This document shows, one piece after another, positions 52,042-63,200 of a stretch of 64,000 bases of DNA. Position 1 is the first letter of the stretch, and the number at the start of each line of letters is the position of its first letter. The stretch is taken from positions 1-64,000 of the forward strand of contig JAZQWG010000002.1 in the NCBI GenBank assembly GCA_045632265.1, given 5' to 3'. Under the pieces are notes generated by a model. The model did not search any database and was not told the origin of the DNA. It saw nothing but the letters and a program-made list of their open reading frames with translations. The DNA is from Scatosoma sp045632265 (GTDB taxonomy: Bacteria > Bacillota > Clostridia > Christensenellales > Borkfalkiaceae). The position numbers were made by a program, and so were the translations under genes.

Positions 52042-54699
52042 TTATTCACCGAAAAATGCTCTCGTTTTCGGCGATGCTACGATTTCAATATTCGTTCTCG
52101 ACATCGGCCCTGTGATAATAAAGGCGTTGCCGCGTTCGTTATTGACAATTTGTTCTTGTTCGCTTTCGTTGATTCGTCCTGCCTTGTCATAAAGCGTGCA
52201 CAAATCGTCCATATCGTTGGGCGAAAGTGCAAAGATAAAAGAATATTGACAAGCGTTGATAATCGCCGTCGATTTACGGATAATATCTTGCGTGCCTACG
52301 AAGTCCTTAATGTTTTGCGTGATAACGATTTGCATACCATTATACTTTCTAATACGCTTCGCAAGCTGATACATAAAGTCAAGCGCTATCGGGTATTTCG
52401 GATCGATAAACACGTGCGCTTCATCAATCGCAACGACAATTTTTCTATTGCTGCCATGCTTTAAGTTAAATTCTCTATTCTTAATAATTTCGTTGTCCAA
52501 CCACTTCAAAACGAGCAACATTTGCGCATTTGCAATAACGCCGTTTTTATTCGCCAAAAGGCTTTGGAAATTGAAGACCGTAAAGTTTTCTTTAACCGTC
52601 AACGTCGATTCGCCGTTCCAAAGGTTGGAATCTCGTCCGTTTTTAGAGAATTTGGAAATGAAGTTGGAAAGAATACGCAAGTTTGTGATATCGTAATCAA
52701 CCGTTGCTTCTTCAAGTTTTTCCAAAATCAAATCGTAAAGGTCGTCAAAAATAGGATAATCGCTTGCTTGCAATTTTGCAAAATTCGTATGGAACGTGAT
52801 ATTTTTACGCTTATACAACTCTACAATTAAGTTGTTAAGGTATTCCAACGCTTGCGGATCAATCCCCGTAAGCACCACACGGAAATATTCTTCCAAGAAC
52901 TGCAAATGCACAGCAAAGTTATCTACTTTCGAGCCGTCACCCTCTTCGTCCGCATCCAACGTCGTGATTACGTGGAAAGGATTGATACGGCCTTCCGTTG
53001 CCGTACCAACGTCAATAAGACGTCCGCCCAAGTTTTCCGCAAGCGCCTTATATTCGTTTTCGGGATCGAGAATAAAGATTTTCGTATTTTCCGCTGCAAG
53101 CCCCGTCAAAATCGTCTTGGTTGCATACGATTTACCAGAACCCGATTTACCAAGAATAACCATATTCGAGTTGACACGTTCGTGGTCACGTTTGAAGAAG
53201 TCAACGATTACGGGGAAGTTGCCAGACGAACCCACAATCGTACCACCGTCGTCCATAACCGTGGATAACACGAAAGGAAATACTGCCGCTACCGAGCCAG
53301 AGTGAATCGCTCTTGCAAACTCGTCCATGCCGTCGTATCTCGATATATTTGTAGAAATAACAGCTTTGTTTTGTTTACAGAAGTTATCCGCAAGTTCGAA
53401 GCCTTGTTCGGAAAGAATACGCTTAATCGTCTTTTTCAAATCACGTTTTTCTTCCTTGCCTCTTTGACCTTTGCTGCAAATGGTGAAATGGAGCGTCACT
53501 TTGAAAAGCGTTTCGTTATCGTTTTGCAACAATCTCAAAACGTCAACAAGCGTTTCAATGTGCGTTTTCTTATCCAAAAGCGAACTTGCCTTAAACGATT
53601 GTTCCGATTGGCTTGCCAACTCTTGAATCGACCTATCGAGCATTTTGATTGCTTTACGTTTTTCGTAAGGCTCAATGTTCATAACGACTTTCGTGCCGTC
53701 GATATTGAACATTTGATAACCCCAAGCGTTAAGTACGGTAAGCGGGAAATTACGCACCGTATAGTTAAACGTTTCTTCCCCGTCGATAAACGCCGAATTT
53801 GTCGTGAAGCGAATTTCGCTCGGTTTTACCCAAGACAACAATTCTTCTTCTCTTAATTGATCAACGTCGCTTTCTTCAAAGTTATCCGTATAGGTGTATT
53901 TCAAAAAGATTGCAAGTTCTTTACCCTTGAGAACTTTCGAGGTCATGCCTGCTTCCAAAAGGGATTCTTTGCCGTGTTTTAAAATATCGTCGATAACCGA
54001 TTTATTTTCATCATATACAACCAAGTAGTAAAAGGGCTTCATAATGACGTTGTCGCCACTCATACGCTTGTAAATTTGGATACGCTCATCGATAATCTTC
54101 GTACGAGCAGACAATTCTTCTTGCGTAATATTTTGCAACTCGAACAACTTTTCGATTTGTTTTTGCTTTTCTTCTTCCGCCTTGATATAATCGTCCAGCA
54201 TGAGTTTTCTATCAATTTTAACAATCGAAGCGCGCGTTTTACCATTGATAGAACGAATAATTTTACCAAAGTTCATGTCGATAATTTGGTCTTGACGATA
54301 ACCCGTCAAAAGGCGGAATTCACGGGGGTCGATTTGCAATACGCCCGCAAAATAATCGTCGTAAACGATATATTTATCTTCAATCCCCTTAAACGGGATA
54401 AAATTATCGACGTTCGTGTTTGCGCTTTGATAATTTGTCGAGTATTTTTTAGCGGTAAATATGTACCGTGTTAAATTTACGAACATCATATAAAAACGTT
54501 GTCCGTCAAACGGGATATACAGCCAAATAAACAAGCAAAGAAGCAAGAGCATCAATATAATTTTGGCAATAGGAGAAAGGTTCGTCAAGAAAAGCAATAC
54601 TTCTAAAACGATACCAATTAACCCGATAAGAACGTCCGTAAGGGAAATATTTTTGAAAAATTCAACTTTTACTTTCGCTGTTTTTGGAATAATTCTCAT
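52042..54699 (-). CDS. VirB3-VirB4 fusion type IV secretion ATPase
   Basis: 885 residues. Residues 15-75 form two adjacent membrane helices with the PrgI/VirB3-like pattern, then a VirB4/TraC-type protein: N-terminal domain to about 480, Walker A ILGKSGSGKSYATK (about 510-522), ILDPENEYKALAENLGG just after it, Walker B IVVAIDEAHVFIDP (about 752-765), the ITQNIKDFVG motif and a C-terminal FALSPNDMDDL region. VirB4 proteins energise assembly and substrate transfer in T4SS. From memory it resembles the ATPase family named after Mbov_0397 of mycoplasmal ICEs. Start ATG follows AGGGGGT. It is 12 bp after the VirB6-like gene. VirB4 rather than VirD4 identity is favoured by the domain order. Confidence 0.9.
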   Translation of the reverse strand: MRIIPKTAKVKVEFFKNISLTDVLIGLIGIVLEVLLFLTNLSPIAKIILMLLLLCLFIWLYIPFDGQRFYMMFVNLTRYIFTAKKYSTNYQSANTNVDNFIPFKGIEDKYIVYDDYFAGVLQIDPREFRLLTGYRQDQIIDMNFGKIIRSINGKTRASIVKIDRKLMLDDYIKAEEEKQKQIEKLFELQNITQEELSARTKIIDERIQIYKRMSGDNVIMKPFYYLVVYDENKSVIDDILKHGKESLLEAGMTSKVLKGKELAIFLKYTYTDNFEESDVDQLREEELLSWVKPSEIRFTTNSAFIDGEETFNYTVRNFPLTVLNAWGYQMFNIDGTKVVMNIEPYEKRKAIKMLDRSIQELASQSEQSFKASSLLDKKTHIETLVDVLRLLQNDNETLFKVTLHFTICSKGQRGKEEKRDLKKTIKRILSEQGFELADNFCKQNKAVISTNISRYDGMDEFARAIHSGSVAAVFPFVLSTVMDDGGTIVGSSGNFPVIVDFFKRDHERVNSNMVILGKSGSGKSYATKTILTGLAAENTKIFILDPENEYKALAENLGGRLIDVGTATEGRINPFHVITTLDADEEGDGSKVDNFAVHLQFLEEYFRVVLTGIDPQALEYLNNLIVELYKRKNITFHTNFAKLQASDYPIFDDLYDLILEKLEEATVDYDITNLRILSNFISKFSKNGRDSNLWNGESTLTVKENFTVFNFQSLLANKNGVIANAQMLLVLKWLDNEIIKNREFNLKHGSNRKIVVAIDEAHVFIDPKYPIALDFMYQLAKRIRKYNGMQIVITQNIKDFVGTQDIIRKSTAIINACQYSFIFALSPNDMDDLCTLYDKAGRINESEQEQIVNNERGNAFIITGPMSRTNIEIVASPKTRAFFGE

Positions 54700-54712
54700 A
54701 CTTTACCCCCTA

Positions 54713-56101
54713 TCAATCTTCGTAAAGGTCGGTGTAATCACCTTTCTTACCGTTGTTGCCCGAGTCGTTAATAGCATCGTTTACCATACTCTCGCCCTTA
54801 CCACCGCCAACCTTCTTATCGTTGGTGTTATCGTTGGTCTTCTTATTACCATCACCGCCACCACCGCCACCTGCTATCGCATCCTTTGCGCCGGTTTTAG
54901 ACGTAGAAGTAGGAGAGTTTGAGTTTTTAGAATCGCTATCTTTATCCTTGTCTTTATCTTTGCCATTGTCGTCGTCTTTGCCTTTGCCCCTATTCGTGCC
55001 GTTGCCGTAAGAACGTTGCGCCCAGTAAGGCAAAATCTTTTGCGCTGCTTTACCCGACATTTCTTGGTACATCGAGCTACCGATAGCGCCAACAAAGCCT
55101 ACGCCAGGAATACGTTTAATCATACCGCCCAAGCCGCCTTGAACTGCTGCGTCACGAAGTTCGTTCGAACCCGCTCCACTTGCTACCAAGTTGCCGATAA
55201 GTGCCATCGATTGTTTCAAGGAAACACCGCCGCCTGCAATAATCAAAAGCTTCATAAGGTAATCGATAAACGTGCCTTTACCAAAGAACACAAGCGTAGG
55301 ATTCATAACGAGCAAACATATCATTGCGTAAATGTTTACCGCTATTATCATACCGTAGCCCGTTATAAATTTGACTAGTATTTGTTCGCGCCAAAGCTTA
55401 AATCTCGCACCGTCGTCTAATACGCTTGAACCTATCGAAAAAGGCGCAACGATATACAAAATCGCAATGGAGATAATTCTCGCAACGAAGTACATCATCG
55501 ACATACCAACGCTACCGAGAATAACGCCGCAGGCAATCCACGAGAAAATGAACTCGAACTCGCTTACGTCCATCAACGTCCAAACGTCATAAACACTACG
55601 CCAGTCAAGGTTGGGGTCTGCCAAAAATACGTCAACGTCCGCTTCCGCAACGCCCGATTCCATTGCAAACGCTTTGAAAAGGAAATCCCCAAGCGAAGCG
55701 TTCCCTTGTATGGTGGCTTCGTACATTGCATTCATAAAAACATTCCCTGCGCCTACAACTACAATCATAATCGTAGGAATAAAGAGGAATGCTATAATAC
55801 TTTTAACCGCTTTCCCTGCGATTTGCGCAGGCGTGCCTTCCGCCTTTTCCTTCGCCAAGGTACGCAAAATAGCGATAATGGAAAATACCACTACCACGAT
55901 GATGCCTAACAATGCGGCTACACGGAACGCAAACCCAACTTGGTTGCTTGTGAGGATATACTGCAAAAAGTCAACTTCTTCTCCGTCAACCGTCACGTTA
56001 TCTACCCCACAAAGATAATTTGCGCATTGAAGCAACCCGTCTATAATTTTGAATAACGTTTTTGATATTAAGTATAAAAACGACCAAAACCAATCAAACA
56101 T
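54713..56101 (-). CDS. VirB6/TrbL-like polytopic membrane protein of a type IV secretion system
   Basis: 462 residues. Six or seven membrane helices between about residues 5 and 305, including a periplasm-type loop with an acidic VDVFLADPNLDWRS segment, then a soluble tail that becomes low-complexity (Lys/Asp alternation near 365-385, Gly/Asn near 405-450). This arrangement is the VirB6/TrbL inner-membrane channel layout, and it resembles the Mbov_0396-type ICE transmembrane family (recalled, not searched). ATG 56101 follows GAGG at 7 nt. Located directly between the lipoprotein and the VirB4-like ATPase, as expected for a core channel subunit. Confidence 0.85.
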   Translation of the reverse strand: MFDWFWSFLYLISKTLFKIIDGLLQCANYLCGVDNVTVDGEEVDFLQYILTSNQVGFAFRVAALLGIIVVVVFSIIAILRTLAKEKAEGTPAQIAGKAVKSIIAFLFIPTIMIVVVGAGNVFMNAMYEATIQGNASLGDFLFKAFAMESGVAEADVDVFLADPNLDWRSVYDVWTLMDVSEFEFIFSWIACGVILGSVGMSMMYFVARIISIAILYIVAPFSIGSSVLDDGARFKLWREQILVKFITGYGMIIAVNIYAMICLLVMNPTLVFFGKGTFIDYLMKLLIIAGGGVSLKQSMALIGNLVASGAGSNELRDAAVQGGLGGMIKRIPGVGFVGAIGSSMYQEMSGKAAQKILPYWAQRSYGNGTNRGKGKDDDNGKDKDKDKDSDSKNSNSPTSTSKTGAKDAIAGGGGGGDGNKKTNDNTNDKKVGGGKGESMVNDAINDSGNNGKKGDYTDLYED

Positions 56102-56121
56102 AATACTACCTCTGTTCTATT

Positions 56122-56853
56122 TTAGAAAATAGCTCGAATCAATAAATTCGTCGTGCGGAAGGACACCAAAGAATCTTTCTCCGCTGAAATCCCGCAGTTA
56201 TTGACGAAACGCAACAACAAATATTGCGATTCTTTTACTTCAAGCCGTTTCCCACTATTCCACTCATCTACGAGTATTGAAACCCATTCGCCTTCTTTCG
56301 CTTGCACACTTGCGCGAGCGACAATCTTGCTATCGTCCGGGTCGGAATACTCAATTTTTTCATCTACCATTTCCCCATCGCCATCTTCCTTTTGCTGATA
56401 TTCTGGTTCTCCCAAAAGCCAGATGTTTGAAAAATCAGGTAAATCATCTACTAAGTACAACACAACGTCAAAAGTACACGTTTTTGTTGTATTGAAATAC
56501 AACGCAAGCGATTCTATCTTCAAATCACGTTCTACGGGAATTGACATATACACATACGGCAATTGCGGAATATCCTTACCTTCGTCAGGCTCGTCGTCCT
56601 TTGGATCGCCGTAAGAAAAGTTTTCGCCCGTATTCTTGTTGTAGAAATAGTCTTGTATGCTATACTCGTCTTCTTCGATACTCTTTTCGGGGACGTCGGG
56701 ATCTTGATAAACTAACCCAACGTCGCCGAAAGAATCGTAATACTCTGTCTCGTCACTAAAATCTCCCAAATCAAAGCATCCCACGCACGTAGCGGAGATA
56801 AACACCGCTACGCAAAGGAATATGAGCTTTTTTAAGAAGATTTTAATACGCAT
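56122..56853 (-). CDS. Lipoprotein of the T4SS-like operon
   Basis: 243 residues with a type II signal peptide (basic MRIKIFLKK, hydrophobic core, lipobox TCVGC, Cys at about residue 26). The mature part begins with an acidic, Tyr/Asp-rich stretch (to about 100), then a beta-rich domain (YVYMSIPVERDLKIESLALYF ... GEWVSILVDEW) reminiscent of jelly-roll folds. No enzyme motif. The ATG overlaps the pilin stop region by 11 nt and uses a GGTGG inside the pilin gene, so the two are coupled. Being surface-exposed and beside the pilin, it may be a pilotin or an extracellular channel cap; this is inference. Confidence 0.82.
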   Translation of the reverse strand: MRIKIFLKKLIFLCVAVFISATCVGCFDLGDFSDETEYYDSFGDVGLVYQDPDVPEKSIEEDEYSIQDYFYNKNTGENFSYGDPKDDEPDEGKDIPQLPYVYMSIPVERDLKIESLALYFNTTKTCTFDVVLYLVDDLPDFSNIWLLGEPEYQQKEDGDGEMVDEKIEYSDPDDSKIVARASVQAKEGEWVSILVDEWNSGKRLEVKESQYLLLRFVNNCGISAEKDSLVSFRTTNLLIRAIF

Positions 56854-57145
56854 AGTTTCTCCACCAGTCAGTAAATACTTCTAACCCGATTTGTAAACCG
56901 ATCAAAAGCACGAATACGAGCACGAAGCCGATAATAGCATTTTTCAAGCCTTTCTTTGCTTTTTCATGTTCTTGGGGGTCATCCGTTTTTGCGTACTTTA
57001 CGCCAAGAAGAATACACCAAAGAGCACCGAGAGCACCAACTACTGCAAGCGCAATAGGAACCAACACGTTACATACGTCAATAACAGGTTTTACAACTTT
57101 TTCAAGTTGGGATTGAGAAATAGACGCTAATAAATTTGTCAACAT
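56843..57145 (-). CDS. VirB2/TrbC-like pilin subunit
   Basis: 100 residues. Two membrane helices (about 22-45 and 68-88) separated by a short charged cytoplasmic hairpin with KYAKTDDPQEHEKAKKGLKNA, the hallmark of Firmicutes pilin-like conjugation proteins; it matches my memory of the Mbov_0395-type pilin-like transfer family. There is no cleavable signal peptide, so both helices stay in the membrane or assemble directly. AGGAG 9 nt before the ATG. It follows the giant surface protein after a 108-bp AT-rich gap in which no terminator is evident. Confidence 0.87.
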   Translation of the reverse strand: MLTNLLASISQSQLEKVVKPVIDVCNVLVPIALAVVGALGALWCILLGVKYAKTDDPQEHEKAKKGLKNAIIGFVLVFVLLIGLQIGLEVFTDWWRNYAY

Positions 57146-57253
57146 AATTTTTTACTCCTAAATAATTTTTTGTTTTGTCTTTTATATACACATAATAATC
57201 AAGCAAGTACACCAGAAATACACCTGTTTGATATTATGATTAAACTGAACCTA

Positions 57254-60200
57254 TCAATCATCCGTTTTGGAATGATTTCGCCAAATTAAACCTACCATTA
57301 AGCCGGTGACCATAGCCAACCCAAGCACGATAATCAAAATACTGCCCGCAACGTTGGGGATATATTTACGCTCGAAGACAAGCTCCGTTTGTATGCCCGC
57401 TTCGTTTTCAACGACTATCCTATATTTGCCGCTTTCGCTAATCGTAGGCGGATCCATATAATCCGATTCGATACGCACGGTTTTTACAAGTTCGCCGTCC
57501 CTATACACGTAAACCACGTCGCCCACTTTACAGCCTTTCAACGTGACGTTGTTGATAGTCTTTTCGTTTTGTTCACAACCGACAAGTTCCACCTGCGGCG
57601 GCGTTTTATCAATCGTAAACGTAAACGTTTTTTCATCGCCCGTCGTGAGCGATTTCATCGTCACGGTGTACGTGCCGTTTTCCGTCGCTTCTAACAAAGT
57701 GCCCGAGTTTTTAACCGTCGTTTCCTTTGCGTCGTCCACCGTATTTTCTAATTCCCATTTAACGGAAGTTATTTCGTAGTTATACGGCGTATTATACGTA
57801 AAGCCGTCTAACTTACCGTAAATAATGTAGAATCTAAAATACGACTCGTTTCCAACTTCGTCAGCAACGATGATTTCCCATTTACCACGTTCGGTAAATT
57901 CTTGGCTTTCGTATTCGATAAACTTGTTGTTATGGAATACTTTTTTGATATAAGCAGAATCCAAATTGTCCGCAACGAACTTGACGGAATTGCCGTTGGT
58001 CACCGCTCCGTTTATCAAAACGTCGTTTGCGCCCGTGCCTTCCAAATGGTACTCAACGGCGCTGTCCTTTTTGATAACGTACGTTGCAATATTGCCTGCC
58101 TTATCAATAACTTTGAAACGATAAACACCGTCTTTATACAATACGTCTCCTTTTTGATAGCTCTTTTCCGCTTCGTTGTTCAACGTGTACGTACAAAGCG
58201 CATCGTCCGTAAAGTCAATTTGCACGCTTTCTTTCGTCACGAACAAATCGAAAATTTTGGAAACGGACATATTTGCCGATGGCGTAATCACAACGTTAGC
58301 CCTATACAAGTACACTTTGAAGTTATACGTAAAGCCGTATTCGTCCACGTAGCGCACTTGATATTCGTTCTTCGACTTACTCGAATAATCTATCGAGAAG
58401 ACGTTTTTCATGCCGTCAACCGTCAAATCGTATTCCGTTGCCGAAATGGAAAATCTTACCGAATCGTTCGTCCAAACGCCGATTGTTTCGGCTTCTTCAA
58501 GGGAATATTCTTCCACGCCAACGCTATTGAGTGTTCTTCTCAAAATCGTCAACGTAGGCGTTCCGCTATAATGTACCACCGTTTCCGCTTTATTCCCGTA
58601 ATAATCACGGAAGACAAGCGTATAAGCGCCGTCGCCCAACGCACCCACGCACGTGGTTTCGTCAAACGCAATTTGTTCTTCGCTTACACCGTCGAATACC
58701 GTAATCGTTTTGTCGTTGTATGTCATGGAAATAAAGGCAATTTTATCTTCAAACGCAGCTTCGTTGATATAGAGTTGTTTATTTGTGTAATTTTCATCTC
58801 GACGAAGCGCAGCATCGTTAAAGTTTGTCAAGATATTTTGATCAAGCGTAAGCGTTTCCAAGTGAATGAAAACGTCCACTTCTTTCGTGTTGCCGTATTC
58901 GTCTTTAATAACCAAGTGATAATCACCCACGCCATTGACGAAAATCGTCGTATATCTCGCATCGATTTCTTGCACCGTCACGCCGTTTGGTTTATCTACC
59001 ACTTGAATATTCGTCGCATATACGGTAAACTCAACGCTCTTATTGCTGTAAAACTCGGTTTCTTCGTACTTGGTAGAATAGGTCAACGTCGTTCCGTCTT
59101 CGTATCTTACCGTCGTCGTCACTGCCATATTCGGCGAAAGAATTACGTAATAGCTCGTTTCCACGCCGTATCTATTTACGACGCGTACGTGATACATACC
59201 TTCGTCCTTAAAGACAACTCTACGATATCCGCCATCGTAAATCGTTTCATACGTCGTGTAAGTATCCGTAAGCGAGAAAGCAACTTCTACGCTTTCGATT
59301 TCTTCACTTATCGTATCTTTTACAATGAACGATTCGTTTACCTTAATCGTATCCAAAGCGGAAATCATGTTCCCGTTTTCGTCCATAAATTCGATAACGG
59401 ACGGAATGGTCGATATTTCCGTTTTGAAATAGTACGGACTTTCATTTTCCGAAAGAGAAACACGAGTTTCCACCGTATAAGTCTTTTCGTTTTTATCCGT
59501 CGAACGAACCTCCAACGTAATAACGCCGTTGCTCGTTCTCGTATAATAAATCGCCACGCCTATTGAAGGAATTTCCGCAACTATGCCCGTTTTAAGTTCC
59601 ATCACGCCACGCGCGGTAAGGCTTTCGATTTCCAAACCGTATTCCCCATCTTCCACAAACACAACGTATTGAAGGGTGTACAATTTCTCGTCTTCTACAA
59701 CGAACGCAAAATAATGCTTTCCACCTTTTGCGTCGGTGATAAGATAATGTACTTCGGCAGACGAATGAAGTTGGATTTCCGCTTGCGTATTGCCGTAATC
59801 AACTTTCATGTACGTTTGCCCAAGGAAATTATCTTCATAGGCAGTATTAGAAGTGATTGCTTCATCATCTACGAAATAGAATACTCGTTCTTCGTACTCA
59901 TTGGAGAATACAAACGAACTCTTATTTCCGTAAATATCCGTTGCAACGATTTGATAACTGCCACGGCGGCTTAAATAAATATTGCTAAAATTAGATTCCT
60001 TCGTCAATATCAGTTCGCCGTCCAAGTAAACTTCCACAAGCTTTACCCCGTTTTCATCGGAAACTTGTACTTGGAAATATTTACTTTGTACTTGTTCACC
60101 ATTCAAAACGTAGACCGTAGAAGCGTTGTTATTGATTGCTTCAAAACCGATCAAGCTGGGCGTAAACTCGTTTTCACCTATTTCAAAATCGCCGTTTGCA

Positions 60201-63200
60201 AGCTTTTGAGCAATTTCTTCCATCTCAAAAGGTTGATAATAGCTATTTTGATAAAGTACGTTAATCACAGGTGCGGTGTTATCTACCGTACAAGTGTAAA
60301 GCACATACGTTTCGGGGTCTTCTTCGTAATACACCCTCATCGTGAAGGTGGAAATACTGTTAAAGCTTACCCAACCCGTCGTGGGATTTACGCTTGGTAC
60401 TTGCCCACCGCTGATAATTTCATAAACGCAACCGTCTAACGGCAAGAAACGTAAATACGTGCTTGTGGAAAGAAGATAATTTTGATCGTCAATTTCATTG
60501 ATTACCAGTCTTTCGCAATCTTCTTCGTATAAAGCATAGTGCCCTTCCGCCGTTTGATATTGCCAAGTGACAACGGGCATATCTCTCACAAACACGAACG
60601 TTTCATCGTAAACGTTGCCGTAAATGTCTTCAATCAAGAAACGATATTCGCCGCCTTCGGTAAATTTGTTTTCACTAAAATCGGTTGTGAGAAGTCTGCC
60701 GTCTCTATATACTTGATAACGCACTTCCGCTTCGCTGCGGTTTACGTCCATACGGATATAGGTGTTGGCTACTTCTTTCAACGAACAAATAAGCGGTTCC
60801 GCTTTCACTTGTAAGATGAATGCGTAATCGTTGCCCGATCTATCGGAAACGTGTACGTGATATTTGCCGTCTTCCAAGCGAATCCCTTGTCCGTTGTCAA
60901 AATCAACCTTTCTATATACCTGCAACAATTCGCCTTCGCCTTGTCCCGTGTATTTATAAATTGCCACGAAGGAAAGCGTATCGTAATCCAACATACCTTC
61001 CACGAAGAAATTGTTGCCCGAAATCGTTTGACCGCTGTCATCCTTGGAGAAATCTTTGGTTTGCGTTCCCGATTGCGTTTTCCAAGAAATTGTGAGAACA
61101 GGCGCAGTTTTATCGACATAAATGCCGTATTCTCTCGCACCGTTCTCGTCTAATTCCAAAATGGTAAATCTACCCGTTGCGTTGAAATATTCCCCAAAGG
61201 TTTCACGATTATCAAGCGTCAAAAGACGGTATTCATTGCCTTCGGTCTTGTAATAAATACGTCTATATTCGCCACCTTTTACAGTCGCATTCGTCGAAAG
61301 CGGCGCTTCTTCGTTCAAGGTAATGAACATACCAGGATCACCAAAGTATTGCACTTCTTTTGCGAAAACCGTTCCGCACATACTTGCTTTCGAGCTTTCC
61401 GCGTTCAAATGCATTTGGTCTGGATGAAGATAGGGCGCACCGTTTTTGTCAAGGTATTCTTCCGTGACCATATTCACTTCTACACCCGACGAGCAAATCA
61501 TAGCGGAAACGGTGTCCAAAGCGTTTTGCAAACTGCCACCGAGAATTTCCGTGTTAATCGGCAACGACGAACTATCTTCGCCATAATAATAGTACACCCA
61601 AGAATTTATCGTACTGCCAGGACGCCAGTTCACTTCTTTATAGCGAATCCAAATTTCCCCTTCGTGAGCAACTCTGTTCATATCCGCTCTACGATAAATA
61701 TTGCTATTCAACGAATCGGCAAACGATTGCGTTAAGGTGACTGCGTATAAATCCAACTGTTCACGATAATAGATATACGACAATGCGCTCGACCACGACG
61801 AGAACGTTGCAGGTCTATTCGTATTGCTATAACTTTGCGTCTTTATCGCGCCCGTGTCCGTCAAATAATAAAAGGGAACACTTGTGGGGATTTGGTAGCC
61901 CTTATTCGTAAACGCCGAATTAAGCGATACGCTTTGGTAAGCGCCCGTATTTTCTTGATAATGAGAATTTTTGCTATCCTTACCTTCCGTCACGTAGAAA
62001 TATATCGGCAACGATTTTTTCTTGGACTCGTCCGTCTTTTCTTTCAAAATCAAACGGTAAAGCCCAGGTTCAAACTTGTTGGCAATCGTGATAATAATTT
62101 TTCCGTCACTACTGCTTTCGGTTATATACGGAATGATACTATTTTCGGTTGTGACGTTTTCAAATTTTTCCACGCTCACCGATTCCACGTTTTCGTCGCC
62201 TATCGCCATCGTGAAGTAGAAACTCTTACCGTTTTGCGCAGCAACGTCTTTCTTGGATAAGTCAATCGTGTAATAATTTTCTTCCAGCGCCAACGAGCCT
62301 GCGCCGCCCATCGCAAATTCCGTCATTTCAAAATCAGGATCGCCCGCATTTTTTACAAGCGAACACTCGAAAATCTCTCGAACGTCGAAATAATAGGGTA
62401 TCGGTGTACTTGTGCCGTTGTTTTCAAGCACGTCCCCTGCCGTGAAAGATACGTAATACGTGCCAAATTCCACTTCCCCACCGAGTTGCAAACCGATGTC
62501 ACTCGCACTTAGCGTAAATCCTGTAATCGTCGCTTGTTCAGCGTCTATGTAATCGCCAGGTATCGTTATAGGAATTTCTTTGATAACGTCTTTCCCGTTT
62601 GCATCGCTTGACACAATCGCTTTCATCTTCGTTTTTAGGTCTGCAAACCTTGTAAAGCCTGATATTTCGTTGTTTGTAATCGTAATATCAAACTTCTTTT
62701 CCACGTATGTATTTTTCGTACATAGCACGGATAGAATAGGCTTTTCGTTGTCGAAGTTGAAAGGCCCTGCCCACATAGGTGCGCTTTGTTTTCCGATTTC
62801 GGAAACAGCGATTGCGTACAAATATCTCACACCCGAAACGTTAGCAGGCGAAGCAATCGTTTGGAATTCTTGCGACACTACCGCCATTTCCGTCAAATTT
62901 GTAGGAACTGTGGTATCATCGTTCGTCCAAGCGTAATAAATCTTCCCCTTTTCACTAATGTTCGCCTTTCTAATGGTGACCGTGTGCGACTTTTTAACCG
63001 TTTGGGTTGCGCTTCCGTTCATGTCGATTTCAGGAGTTCTTAAATCGTACGAACAGAAATACGTTCTGTCAGCCACGTCGTCCCAAGCGTTGATTGTGTT
63101 GCCGTTCATTACGCTAAGATATTGATAATTGAATACACCACCAATATAAGACAAGGGTGCGTAATCGAAAACGTCTTGGAAACCATACGCCGATTCCAAG

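Noticed and set aside
57902..59566. Plus-strand open frame of 554 codons
   Set aside because: Antisense to the Ig-repeat protein; no coding features.
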